The notes beneath the pieces were generated by a model. It did no database searches, was not told where the DNA came from, and saw only the letters and a list, made by a program, of their open reading frames with translations. A DNA stretch of 21,733 nt from a virus. Positions 13,935 to 20,987 of the stretch are shown piece by piece; position 1 is the first letter of the stretch, and each line of letters starts with the position of its first letter. A program made the translations under genes and the position numbers. The stretch covers positions 1-21,733 of IMG/VR virus record IMGVR_UViG_3300025141_000899. One strand, 5' to 3'.

Positions 13935-14949
13935 ATATTACAAAGGATTTGATACTTACGTTATTTATGGAGAAGAGTCAGTTTATGGAACAGCAGTAGC
14001 TCCAAGTACAACTAACTTTCCAGGTAGAATCCAAAACTTCACATTATCAATGGCTAACAATAGTTTTAGAAGTCAAGGATTAGGTGATGGAAGAAATGCA
14101 ACAGGTGTTTATTTAGGGCCTTTTGATGTTAGTGGAAGTATGGATTTTCAAATAAGTGACCCAACATTTTTACAATACGCTATCGGAACAAGAAGTGGAG
14201 GAGGAACTTTAGCAGACCCTTACGAATTACAAGAAGCAGAGAACATTGGTTTTGATGCAGCAAACATTCCAAGTCTTACTTTAGAAGTTGGAAGTGAAGG
14301 AGATACAGTTGATGATGAAATAACTGTTAGTGGTGTTGTACTTAATGGATTAACAATAACAGCAACTCAAGGAGAAATAATCACTGCGAATACAGATTGG
14401 GTTGGTCAAACAGTTCTTACAAGTGCTACTTTACAATCAGTTAGTGCTCAAACAGCTAAACCTTGGTTGTTCCACGATGCAACAGTAACAGTGGGAAGTG
14501 ACACATTGCAATGCACAAGTTTCTCAATGACCATTACGAATAACTTAACTCCTTATAGAAATTTGGGAAGTAGATTAATTGCTCAACCAAGTACTGGATT
14601 AAGACAATATGATTTCACAGTAACTGTAAGAAAGAAAACAGATAATACTGCAAGCACTTTAAGTGGAATTGAATTAAGAGAATTATTCTTTGGAGCAGCA
14701 TCAGCAACAGCACCAGCATCTGGAATTTCAAATGCAAGTAGCACAGTTAGTCTTGATATTAATGAAGGAACTGGAGCAAGTGGTGAACGAGTTATGAACA
14801 TTGACTTGGCTAGTGCATCATTTGATAGTTGGAGTGAACCAGTAGAGTTAGATGGGGGAGTAATTGAAGTAACAGTGACTGGAATAGCATTAAGTGGATT
14901 AGCTGATGGGGGAGTAAATGTTCCAATTAGATGGTACACAATATCATAA
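13921..14949 (+). CDS. Major tail tube protein
   Basis: 342 aa, AAGGAGG 13 bases before ATG. The N-terminus is typical of phage tail-tube proteins: YVIYGEESVYGTAVAP (13-28), GRIQNFTLSMANNSFRSQGL (35-54), a conserved DGRNATG turn, then DVSGSMDFQISDPTFLQYAI (69-88). Later strands are SFSMTITNNLTPYRNLGSR (199-217) and LRQYDFTVTVRKKTD. Residues about 100-170 and 265-330 form additional beta modules, so the tube may be decorated outside. It assembles in hexameric rings around the tape measure. Its own T-tract terminator follows directly, as expected for a gene whose product is needed in bulk compared with chaperone and tape measure. Gene order (terminator, tube, G/GT, tape measure) is diagnostic. 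Confidence 0.82.
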   Translation: MATIEYYKGFDTYVIYGEESVYGTAVAPSTTNFPGRIQNFTLSMANNSFRSQGLGDGRNATGVYLGPFDVSGSMDFQISDPTFLQYAIGTRSGGGTLADPYELQEAENIGFDAANIPSLTLEVGSEGDTVDDEITVSGVVLNGLTITATQGEIITANTDWVGQTVLTSATLQSVSAQTAKPWLFHDATVTVGSDTLQCTSFSMTITNNLTPYRNLGSRLIAQPSTGLRQYDFTVTVRKKTDNTASTLSGIELRELFFGAASATAPASGISNASSTVSLDINEGTGASGERVMNIDLASASFDSWSEPVELDGGVIEVTVTGIALSGLADGGVNVPIRWYTIS

Positions 14950-14954
14950 ATTTA

Positions 14955-14968
14955 TTATTTTTTTTTAA
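14955..14968 (+). terminator. Poly-T terminator after the tail tube gene
   Basis: Nine T at 14958-14966 in TTATTATTTTTTTTTAATTA, just past the stop codon and with no GC hairpin. Nearly the same sequence follows the capsid operon. No clear TATA box lies between it and 15002, so the downstream tail genes would depend on partial read-through. Confidence 0.55.
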
Positions 14969-15001
14969 TTACAAACGACAAGATGTCAGGAGGAATCCAA
15001 G

Positions 15002-15328
15002 ATGGATGAAAATAAAATAAAGTTGAGTTGCGGAGAAGTAACTCTGAAGAAACCAAAAGCAAAACATTTCTCCCACGCTATGGAAGAAGCAGAAATTAGC
15101 AATGGAGAATTAAAAATGACTAAGATGTTTAATATCTTATTGCCTTTTTGTATTGGACAACACCCTTGGGGTATGACACCAATCAGAAAAGCTATTGAAG
15201 AATTAAGTGTTGAAGATTATGTTTTGTTATTTAATCAGATGAAAACTTTGATTAATATAAGCGGTGATGCCTCGGGAAAATCAGAGCCGCTGTCAACCGA
15301 AACAGACTCCCTGAAGAGCAGTGGCTAA
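15002..15328 (+). CDS. Tail assembly chaperone G-like protein
   Basis: 108 aa, CAGGAGGAATCCAAGATGG start. N-terminal strands (NKIKLSCGEVTLKKPKAKH) then helices (HFSHAMEEAEISN; MTKMFNILLPFCIG; PIRKAIEELSVEDYVLLFNQ) match the pattern of tail assembly chaperones placed between tube and tape measure. The last 15 residues after the slip site (SEPLSTETDSLKSSG) are a low-complexity tail, as in other G proteins. A perfect -1 slippery heptamer lies in phase at 15274-15280 and extends the product into an overlapping frame (see 15280-15498). G and GT coat the tape measure and recruit tube subunits; neither is expected in the finished virion. Confidence 0.78.
   Translation: MDENKIKLSCGEVTLKKPKAKHFSHAMEEAEISNGELKMTKMFNILLPFCIGQHPWGMTPIRKAIEELSVEDYVLLFNQMKTLINISGDASGKSEPLSTETDSLKSSG
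15274..15280 (+). other. -1 ribosomal frameshift site GGGAAAA (G/GT)
   Basis: In the G frame the bases read G GGA AAA, the X XXY YYZ form required for tandem -1 slippage. Lambda uses G GGA AAG at the equivalent place. After slippage the next codon is ATC at 15280, and the new frame stays open for 72 codons. The surrounding bases (15261-15300) are richer in G and C than the rest of the window; GCGG (15261-15264) and CCGC (15287-15290) could pair around the site. A stimulatory structure was not established. Confidence 0.82.
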
Positions 15329-15498
15329 GAAAAAAATTTATCTACTACTTTTTCGTAGACAAGGGAATAACTCCTGAACAAGTTGATGAAATGAGGCAAG
15401 AGGATGTAGATGCCGTCTTGCTTATCAATCAATATACTGCGGAAAAGCAGGAAAGAGAACAAAAAAGGCAACAATCAAAATGGTCGAACCAACAATAA
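15280..15498 (+). CDS. T part of the GT frameshift fusion (tail assembly chaperone)
   Basis: Read in the -1 frame after 15280 this encodes 72 residues, joined to the first 93 of G to give a 165-aa GT. The T part begins IRAAVNRNRLPEEQWLRKKF, then IYYFFVDKGITPEQVDEMRQ and a helix EDVDAVLLINQ, ending in a charged tail (EKQEREQKRQQ). It has no start codon or ribosome site near its beginning, and it ends 18 bases inside the tape measure gene, exactly the lambda G/GT/H arrangement. In lambda the T domain recruits tube protein while G coats the tape measure. Coding character and layout make the assignment firm, although frameshift efficiency is unknown. Confidence 0.8.
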   Translation: MRAAVNRNRLPEEQWLRKKFIYYFFVDKGITPEQVDEMRQEDVDAVLLINQYTAEKQEREQKRQQSKWSNQQ

Positions 15499-16748
15499 AA
15501 GCAAAATTAGTACTGGATTCAAGTGGAATGAAAGGAGTAGCCGCTGGAGTAGGCGGTGGAACAGGAGGCGGTGGTGGAAGACAACAATCTGCTGCTGAAG
15601 GTATCAGAGGAGTTTTACATGGATTGGATTTTCCAATAGTTGGAGATGTTGGTGCTTTACTAGCAGGAGGAGTTTTACTTCTTGAAAAGATTGCACAAAT
15701 AATGAAAGCTGGTTTTGATTTCTTAACCAAATCAAGTCCTATCCTAGCAAGTTCTATTAATATTTTAAAGAAAAGTTTTGAAGTATTATTAAGACCTATT
15801 GGAGATGCTATTGGATTATTTATTAAACCTTTTGCTATTGCAATGTTAAGATTTGCAATTCCTATTTATAAAAAGTGGAGAGAGTTCCTTAGTTCTGATA
15901 AATCACAAGAAGGATTAGGACAAATCAATGAAGGAGCTAGTCAACTTGGTACTGGAATAATCACATTAGATTTTGATATGGTCAAAGAGGGATTTAAAAA
16001 TATAGTTGGTGGAATGAAAAATTTAGCAGTTAGTTTCTTTGAATTTAGCGGAAGTGAATTAGTTAATTTTTGGGGAAAATTTAAAATCTTTATTTCTGAT
16101 GCTTGGTCTTTCTTTAAAGATGTTTTCGAGAAAGTTACAGACTGGTTAGGTGAAAAGGTGGATGCTGGGTTTAGATTAGCTTGGAATTTATTTTGGGATT
16201 TCTTACGAAAAATAACTCCTGAAAGTTGGAATGAAGCACTAAGTGGAATACAAGAAGCATTGTCGGCAGCGTGGGAAAGATTCACTGAGGTTATAAGAAA
16301 ATACCCAAAGTGGATGATAGTTCTTGCTCCAATGGTAATAGCTTTGGAAGGATTATTTGCAGCGATGGATTTTCAAGGAATGATGGATAATTTAAAAGCT
16401 AAGTTTGAAGAAACTTTTCCTACATTAGCAGCAGTTATTGCTTCAGTAGAAAAAGGAGGATTATTTACTGCGATATGGGATGGTCTTAAAAAGGTCGGAG
16501 AATATGTTGCTGGGGCTTTTTTAAATTTTTTCAAGGTAATGTTTACAGCAGCTCAAATAATATTTACAAGTGGTGATAAAAAAGAAGGTCTTCCTGGTGC
16601 ATTATCTGAAACAGATAAAGCGTTGACATTAAGTACTGCGGGGGTTGGGTTATTGACTACTGCTTTATTTGGAATACCTACTGCAATTACTACAGTCCAT
16701 ACAATTATAACTAAGTATGAAACTGAAGGAGATGATGGGGGGGATTAA
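15480..16748 (+). CDS. Tape measure protein (short)
   Basis: 422 aa, starting 18 bases before the T frame ends. Helical throughout after a Gly-rich linker (about 22-33, GVGGGTGGGGGR). Hydrophobic helices lie at about 53-79 (IVGDVGALLAGGVLLLEKIA), 102-130 (VLLRPIGDAIGLFIKPFAIA), 279-297 (MIVLAPMVIALEGLFAAMDF) and 384-410 (LSTAGVGLLTTALFGIPTAI); between them are Trp/Phe-rich amphipathic helices (FWGKFKIFISDAWSFFKDVF). Such hydrophobic stretches are usual for tape measures that insert in the host membrane during DNA entry. At about 0.15 nm per residue the tail would be near 60 nm, short for a siphovirus. No lysozyme or peptidase domain is present. It ends in an acidic EGDDGGD tail written with a run of seven G. 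Confidence 0.78.
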   Translation: MVEPTIKAKLVLDSSGMKGVAAGVGGGTGGGGGRQQSAAEGIRGVLHGLDFPIVGDVGALLAGGVLLLEKIAQIMKAGFDFLTKSSPILASSINILKKSFEVLLRPIGDAIGLFIKPFAIAMLRFAIPIYKKWREFLSSDKSQEGLGQINEGASQLGTGIITLDFDMVKEGFKNIVGGMKNLAVSFFEFSGSELVNFWGKFKIFISDAWSFFKDVFEKVTDWLGEKVDAGFRLAWNLFWDFLRKITPESWNEALSGIQEALSAAWERFTEVIRKYPKWMIVLAPMVIALEGLFAAMDFQGMMDNLKAKFEETFPTLAAVIASVEKGGLFTAIWDGLKKVGEYVAGAFLNFFKVMFTAAQIIFTSGDKKEGLPGALSETDKALTLSTAGVGLLTTALFGIPTAITTVHTIITKYETEGDDGGD

Positions 16749-16750
16749 AA

Positions 16751-16927
16751 ATGGTTAAAGAAGCAGTTCAAAGATTAAAAGAAATGAAGGAAGAATTTGA
16801 AAATCTTGATAGGACATTCACTACAACAAGACAAATTAAAGTAAATGTTCAAAAAATAAAAGAGGAAATAACTGAAGACCTCAAAAGAGAATTACAAGGT
16901 CGTAGCAGTTATGGAATAGGAATATAA
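16751..16927 (+). CDS. 58-aa coiled-coil miniprotein after the tape measure
   Basis: ATG 16751 lies two bases after the tape-measure stop, and the frame ends at TAA 16925-16927, one base before the next ATG. The product is charged and helical with heptad spacing (VQRLKEMKEEFENLDRTF, VNVQKIKEEITEDLKREL) and ends GRSSYGIGI. No family recognised. The gap-free placement between tape measure and distal tail genes, and intact coding character, argue for a real gene. It could cap the tape measure C-terminus or bind the hub; this is inference from position. Confidence 0.5.
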   Translation: MVKEAVQRLKEMKEEFENLDRTFTTTRQIKVNVQKIKEEITEDLKRELQGRSSYGIGI

Positions 16928-16928
16928 A

Positions 16929-17291
16929 ATGGCAACACCAACCTTAGCTACTTACGAACTGGACAATGTTACTAACATCTCTTATACTAAAGATGCTAAC
17001 ATAATTCCATTACCTTTTCCAGGAGGAGATAGTTCTGCGACTGAAACTTGGGATTTATTAGGAGTTACAAAAGTAATAACTATTACTGGAACTTATATTG
17101 GAACAACTGCAAATGTTAAGACAGATATTGATTTATTGGCAGCACTAATTGATGGTGACCAAAGTGCAAGTGTAAGTTTAGTAACCGATGAATTAGGCAC
17201 TATCTCAGTTAAAATAAGTTCCTTTGATGTAGCGTGGGACACCTTGAATAATAAAGCAAGATATACAATTAAAATGATAGAAGGAGCATAA
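16929..17291 (+). CDS. Distal tail / baseplate protein (Dit-position)
   Basis: 120 aa, preceded by GGAATAGGAATATAAAATGG. Beta pattern: ATYELDNVTNISYTKDANII, WDLLGVTKVITITGTYIGTT (41-60), then a helix VKTDIDLLAALIDGDQ (63-78), then SVSLVTDELGTISVKISSFD and a final strand RYTIKMIEG. The ITITGT....TV...I..L..LIDG....S..L......I.V.I..F...WD pattern is seen in small tail proteins of uncultured siphoviruses lying between tape measure and hub. The position is that of the distal tail protein (Dit), the ring on which the baseplate hub sits. Its stop overlaps the hub start (TAATG), so translation is coupled. Dit homology itself was not shown. Confidence 0.55.
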   Translation: MATPTLATYELDNVTNISYTKDANIIPLPFPGGDSSATETWDLLGVTKVITITGTYIGTTANVKTDIDLLAALIDGDQSASVSLVTDELGTISVKISSFDVAWDTLNNKARYTIKMIEGA

Positions 17292-19309
17292 TGGTACGAA
17301 TAAACACTTATGTAACAATCAATGGAGTGAATGTAACAGCTCGTGTTATTAAGTGGAAATTTGTAGATACATTTGGTAATGAAATACCAGATGCAACTTT
17401 AACTGTTTCTAAAAATGTAGTTCTTGACTTAACTGTAGAGAATGGTCAAGAAGTAGTTATTCAAAGAGGAACGACCACTGGTCAAGAAAATAATGTATTT
17501 AAAGGTAATGTGGACACATTAGTTAAAAGTGGTGGAACTTATATTATTAAATGTAAAGATAAACTTATTCAATTAGTTAAGGCAGATGTGAATACTTCTT
17601 TTGATAAAGATATTGACACGGAAGCAGGGGTTGGTTCTGCAATAGCCAATACATTAATCACCAGTTCCAGTTATGGGAATATGAGTACCAACTCTGGAGC
17701 TACAGTTCAAAGTACAGGAACATCAATTTTAATTCAGAAATTTGTTTGTAGAAAAACAGATGTATTTGAAAGAGTTAAAACGATTGCAGAAATATTTGAT
17801 TACCAGATTTATTATAATTATGATGATGATTATGTTTATTTTGAACCAACAGGTTATCAGACCAACTCTAACGCACTAACTGTTGGAAGTAACGTAACAA
17901 ACCTGCCTAATTGGGAATTTGACAATACACAATTAATAAATCAGTTAAGAGTGGAAGGTGCAGAGTCAGTTGTTGAAACTACTGAAACCCAACAACTAGC
18001 TGCGGCAGGTGTTGGAAGTTATAACGTGACAGATTTTACTTTAGCAAATAGTCCGTTTTCAGTTAAGGTTTTTGTTGATGCAGCTAATCCCCCAACAACA
18101 TTAAAAGTTGGTGGAACTGTGGATGCAACAAGCAGTTATGATTATAGTGTGGATGAACAGAATAAAAAGATTATTTGGAATGGTGCTCCAACAGTTGGAC
18201 ATTATGCTCAGATAAAATATTCTTATCCAAGTCCAATTCCAGTGCTTGTAAAAAAACAATCAAGTATGACCAGTTATGGATTAAGTGCAACCACAAAACA
18301 CTTCTCTGATATTCGAACTGTTGAAGATGCAATCAATCGAGGTAATATTTTTTTAGATACTTATGCAGAACCTTTTGTTAGAACTAAACTTCACGTTCCA
18401 GCAATCACTAATGATTACAGAGCAGGAGAATCAGTTAGTGTTGTGGATGGAATTAATAATGAAAATAGAACTTTAACAATTAATAAAATAGTAAAAACTT
18501 TTCCTCATAAGTTTGATGTGATTCACGTTGGAAATAAAGAATATGCTATGGCTGAATATAACAGGTTTACTCTTGATAGGATTAAAAGGTTAGAAGAAGA
18601 ACTAAGTAAGAATGATGATATTTTGATTCAAATATTTGATCAATCTAGAAGCTTTAAACCTAGAAGAAGGTATTTTCAAGTTCAAAAACAAAGCGTAGCT
18701 GGAGATACTTTAATTTGGGGAAACAATACTTATGGTATTTGGAATAGTTTTAAATGGGGAAATACTGCTCAAGCAAGTTTTGTTTTATCAAGTTCAAGTT
18801 ATGGTATTTTAGGAACTTCACAATTAGGGAGTCAAGCAAGTTCTCCAGTAACAATAAAATTAGTTCAAGGAGCAATGACTTACGAAGAATATTGTTATGA
18901 TACCGACTTTCACGATGCAGTTAATTCAACGGCTACGTTTAGCACAGTAACCAAAGACATAATTTTCGAATCAAATGAAATATGGTATTCGGATGTTATT
19001 GATTTAGGAACTACGCTTAGTTGGGTAACAGTAGATTTAGGAGATACTATTGGAACTTTGGTTATAGAAGTAAGTTCAGATAATAAAGATACTTGGCAAA
19101 CTGTCACAGAAGGAATAAGAACTGTGGTTACAACTTCTGACGGATTAGGAACATACGTTAGAATAACCGCAACTGATGGAGATTCGATTTTATTTGGAAC
19201 TGGAGGAATAGGTTTCCCGATAGTTTTCGGAGCAGGATACATAACGAATACTGAAGATTCAAATGGAGTAAACACAGCTCCAGCAATCAAAATCTTAATG
19301 GAGGAATAA
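17291..19309 (+). CDS. Baseplate hub / tail tip protein (gp27-gp44/Tal-like)
   Basis: 672 aa. Residues 1-95 form the first hub barrel (VTINGVNVTARVIKWKFVDT, EVVIQRG). About 96-230 is the second (VFERVKTIAEIFDYQIYYNY 158-177, VYFEPTGYQ, then NWEFDNTQLINQLRVEGAES 207-226). NQLRVEG is a motif often seen in gp27/gp44-like hubs. A beta insertion lies at about 238-313, and the ring core resumes at 335-425 (TVEDAINRGNIFLDTYAEPF, then AGESVSVVDGINNENRTLTI). A short coiled coil follows (RFTLDRIKRLEEELSKND, 425-442). The C-terminal 200 residues are beta-rich with WGNNTYGIWNSFKWGN (476-491) and a discoidin-like strand set (SDVIDLGTTLSWVTVDLG, 567-584). No peptidase motif is seen. It forms the trimeric tip of the tail and carries the fibres that follow. 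Confidence 0.7.
   Translation: MVRINTYVTINGVNVTARVIKWKFVDTFGNEIPDATLTVSKNVVLDLTVENGQEVVIQRGTTTGQENNVFKGNVDTLVKSGGTYIIKCKDKLIQLVKADVNTSFDKDIDTEAGVGSAIANTLITSSSYGNMSTNSGATVQSTGTSILIQKFVCRKTDVFERVKTIAEIFDYQIYYNYDDDYVYFEPTGYQTNSNALTVGSNVTNLPNWEFDNTQLINQLRVEGAESVVETTETQQLAAAGVGSYNVTDFTLANSPFSVKVFVDAANPPTTLKVGGTVDATSSYDYSVDEQNKKIIWNGAPTVGHYAQIKYSYPSPIPVLVKKQSSMTSYGLSATTKHFSDIRTVEDAINRGNIFLDTYAEPFVRTKLHVPAITNDYRAGESVSVVDGINNENRTLTINKIVKTFPHKFDVIHVGNKEYAMAEYNRFTLDRIKRLEEELSKNDDILIQIFDQSRSFKPRRRYFQVQKQSVAGDTLIWGNNTYGIWNSFKWGNTAQASFVLSSSSYGILGTSQLGSQASSPVTIKLVQGAMTYEEYCYDTDFHDAVNSTATFSTVTKDIIFESNEIWYSDVIDLGTTLSWVTVDLGDTIGTLVIEVSSDNKDTWQTVTEGIRTVVTTSDGLGTYVRITATDGDSILFGTGGIGFPIVFGAGYITNTEDSNGVNTAPAIKILMEE
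18002..18229 (+). repeat. Beta insertion in hub resembling a module of the adaptor
   Basis: Hub residues 238-313 show the same pattern as adaptor residues 20-98 (10786-11025): G.G....TDF.L, a hydrophobic pair of strands, then Y.(L/V)D...(K/R)I......A...G....I.Y.Y. Protein-level similarity by eye; no DNA repeat. See the finding. Confidence 0.4.
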
Positions 19310-19310
19310 A

Positions 19311-19766
19311 ATGACTTGGTATGAAACTCAAAGTGCAGCGACTGCGATTACTTTCGCAGAATGGAATAATATGGTTACTTGGGGTGAGAAGAATTCACCG
19401 ACACATCCTTCTGGAGCAACTGGAGATTATGTTTTATCACAATCCTCTGCAACAGTCACGTTGGATAGTACAAATCACATTGTTCTTTGTGATACTACAG
19501 GGAACGCAATAGGAATTACTTTACCTGCTGTTTCAGCGAATATTGGACAGAGATATATTGTTGTCTTTAAAACTGATGGCGGAAACAATGTAACAATTAG
19601 TTGTGCTGGTTCAGATACTTATATTGGAGCAGGAAACCCAGCTGGTGGTACAGCTGTGGTATTGGTAGATGCAGACGACTATTGTGAAATTGTTGCAATA
19701 GCTTCAAGTACGACTAATTATTGGTTAATACTAGGGCTTGGTGGAACAAATGCAGGAATCCCATAG
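19311..19766 (+). CDS. Short tail fibre/tip protein with trimer-type beta domain
   Basis: 151 aa, GGAGGAATAAAATGAC start one base after the hub gene. A short N-terminal helix (ATAITFAEWNNMVTWGEK) is followed by a beta domain at about 48-145: HIVLCDTTGNAIGITLPAVS (56-75), GQRYIVVFKTDGGNNVTISC (79-98), GSDTYIGAG, VVLVDADDYCEIVAI, then NYWLILGLGG. The order (IVLCD..G....ITLP.a...G..Y.i....g.N.VTI....SDT..G....v.L....y..i......W) is the common small domain of phage tail fibres and spikes. Likely a short fibre or hub-attached adhesin. A related arrangement appears in the head-region gene at 3397. Confidence 0.58.
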   Translation: MTWYETQSAATAITFAEWNNMVTWGEKNSPTHPSGATGDYVLSQSSATVTLDSTNHIVLCDTTGNAIGITLPAVSANIGQRYIVVFKTDGGNNVTISCAGSDTYIGAGNPAGGTAVVLVDADDYCEIVAIASSTTNYWLILGLGGTNAGIP

Positions 19767-19778
19767 AGGTAATATAAA

Positions 19779-20693
19779 ATGGCTAATGGTTCAATAATTA
19801 CAGATAGCGGAAAGAAAATAATATTAAATAGGAGTTACAAGGCAAGTCCAGATTATACAGTTCCTACTAAATTTAAGTTAGGGATAAGTAATGGAACTCC
19901 TAATGTTGGTGATACGGATTTGGATGATACAATTCCAATCACTAATGGAACTGTTAATGATGATGGTGATAATACTTTAACTGGAAGTAGTGGTGGTAAT
20001 AACACTACAGATAATACTACAACTTACAAAATTGGTGGGGGGGTTAGTGATGATACTTCTCAGAATTTAATTGCTAATGTTAGTAATGCTACTAAAATTT
20101 GGACTATTTCAAACCTTGCAGCTAATGGAACTAATGTTACTTCTACTTTGTTTGGAGGGGTTTGGATTTATATTAAAGACGCAACAGCTTATGCTAAGTT
20201 TTTAAGTGCAGGAACAGCATTAACATTAAAGTTAGGCTCTGACTCAAGTAATTATTATTCAATAACCAGAACAAAAGCACAATTAGCAGTTGGTTGGAAC
20301 TGGGTAGCAGACCACGATACAGCAGTTAGTTCTTGGACAGAAACAGGAACAGTCGCTGGAAACGTGGACACCTACATAATCGAAATAGTAACCAACAACG
20401 CAACTGATACTTTTGTTGCAGGAGATGTACTTTGTGATTTGTTAAGAACTTGGAGCGTGGCAAACACCACTAAAACATTTGAAACAAGTTATCCTAGTTT
20501 AGACGAAACTAATCACGAAGTTGAAATAAGATGTGCGATTAGTTCTGTTCAAGCTAATGGATTCGACCTTGACGGGTTTTGTTTAGTTAATACGGATGGA
20601 ACAGTTTTGATGCATTCAGAAGACACGTTTACTGACGAGAGTAAGAGTGACACTGACCAATTCACATTCATTGTAAAAGATAGGTTGATATAA
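19779..20693 (+). CDS. Tail fibre-type virion protein, unknown family
   Basis: 304 aa, AGAGGTAATATAAAATGG start. Begins MANGSIITDSGKKIILNRSY, a stretch shared in style with fibre proteins that describe a property of the host-facing fibre base (PTKFKLGISNGTPN follows). Residues about 55-110 are Asp/Asn/Thr/Gly-rich; 110-220 hold beta strands with Trp (VWIYIKDATAYAKFLSAGTA, WNWVADHD, then YIIEIVTNNATDTFVAGDVL); the C-terminal third ends EVEIRCAISSVQANGFDLDG and FTFIVKDRLI. The gene contains a seven-G tract at 20037-20043. No family recognised with certainty. Located between two tail-tip genes, so a fibre or adhesin is most likely. Confidence 0.5.
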   Translation: MANGSIITDSGKKIILNRSYKASPDYTVPTKFKLGISNGTPNVGDTDLDDTIPITNGTVNDDGDNTLTGSSGGNNTTDNTTTYKIGGGVSDDTSQNLIANVSNATKIWTISNLAANGTNVTSTLFGGVWIYIKDATAYAKFLSAGTALTLKLGSDSSNYYSITRTKAQLAVGWNWVADHDTAVSSWTETGTVAGNVDTYIIEIVTNNATDTFVAGDVLCDLLRTWSVANTTKTFETSYPSLDETNHEVEIRCAISSVQANGFDLDGFCLVNTDGTVLMHSEDTFTDESKSDTDQFTFIVKDRLI

Positions 20694-20695
20694 AA

Positions 20696-20986
20696 ATGTC
20701 CACACTAGAAGAAAGAAACAAAAAATTTTATACTGAAAAAGGACTTGCCTCCATGAAACAACGAATGAAATCTTTCGTTGAATTATACAACGGGAATGGA
20801 GAAAAGTTCGGAAAAGTTCACATGATGTTTGGCTTTGGAAATTTTATGATAAAAGATCATGCTGAGTGTAAATCTAGAATAATTGAACTAGCAGAACTAA
20901 CTGGCACACAAGTCAGTGGAACTATTGAGGAGGAAAAAATGACAGATGGCACAATTAATAAAAAAGAAAGGTTAGAGGTAATTTAA
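20696..20986 (+). CDS. 96-aa hypothetical protein between fibre genes
   Basis: 96 aa, starting two bases after the previous stop. N-terminal half is basic and helical (LEERNKKFYTEKGLASMKQR), followed by a glycine/aromatic middle (KVHMMFGFGNFMIKDHAECK) and an acidic helix and tail. One cysteine and one histidine, no zinc motif; no membrane segment. I do not recognise it. By position it may be a fibre assembly chaperone or fibre connector. GAGGAGG at 20927-20933 before an in-frame ATG (20939) is explained by the codons of EEEK and would give only 15 residues. Confidence 0.45.
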   Translation: MSTLEERNKKFYTEKGLASMKQRMKSFVELYNGNGEKFGKVHMMFGFGNFMIKDHAECKSRIIELAELTGTQVSGTIEEEKMTDGTINKKERLEVI

Positions 20987-20987
20987 A

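Noticed and set aside
20927-20986. GAGGAGG before in-frame ATG 20939 as a second nested gene
   Set aside because: The bases are simply codons for Glu-Glu-Glu-Lys and the product would be 15 residues with no domain boundary.
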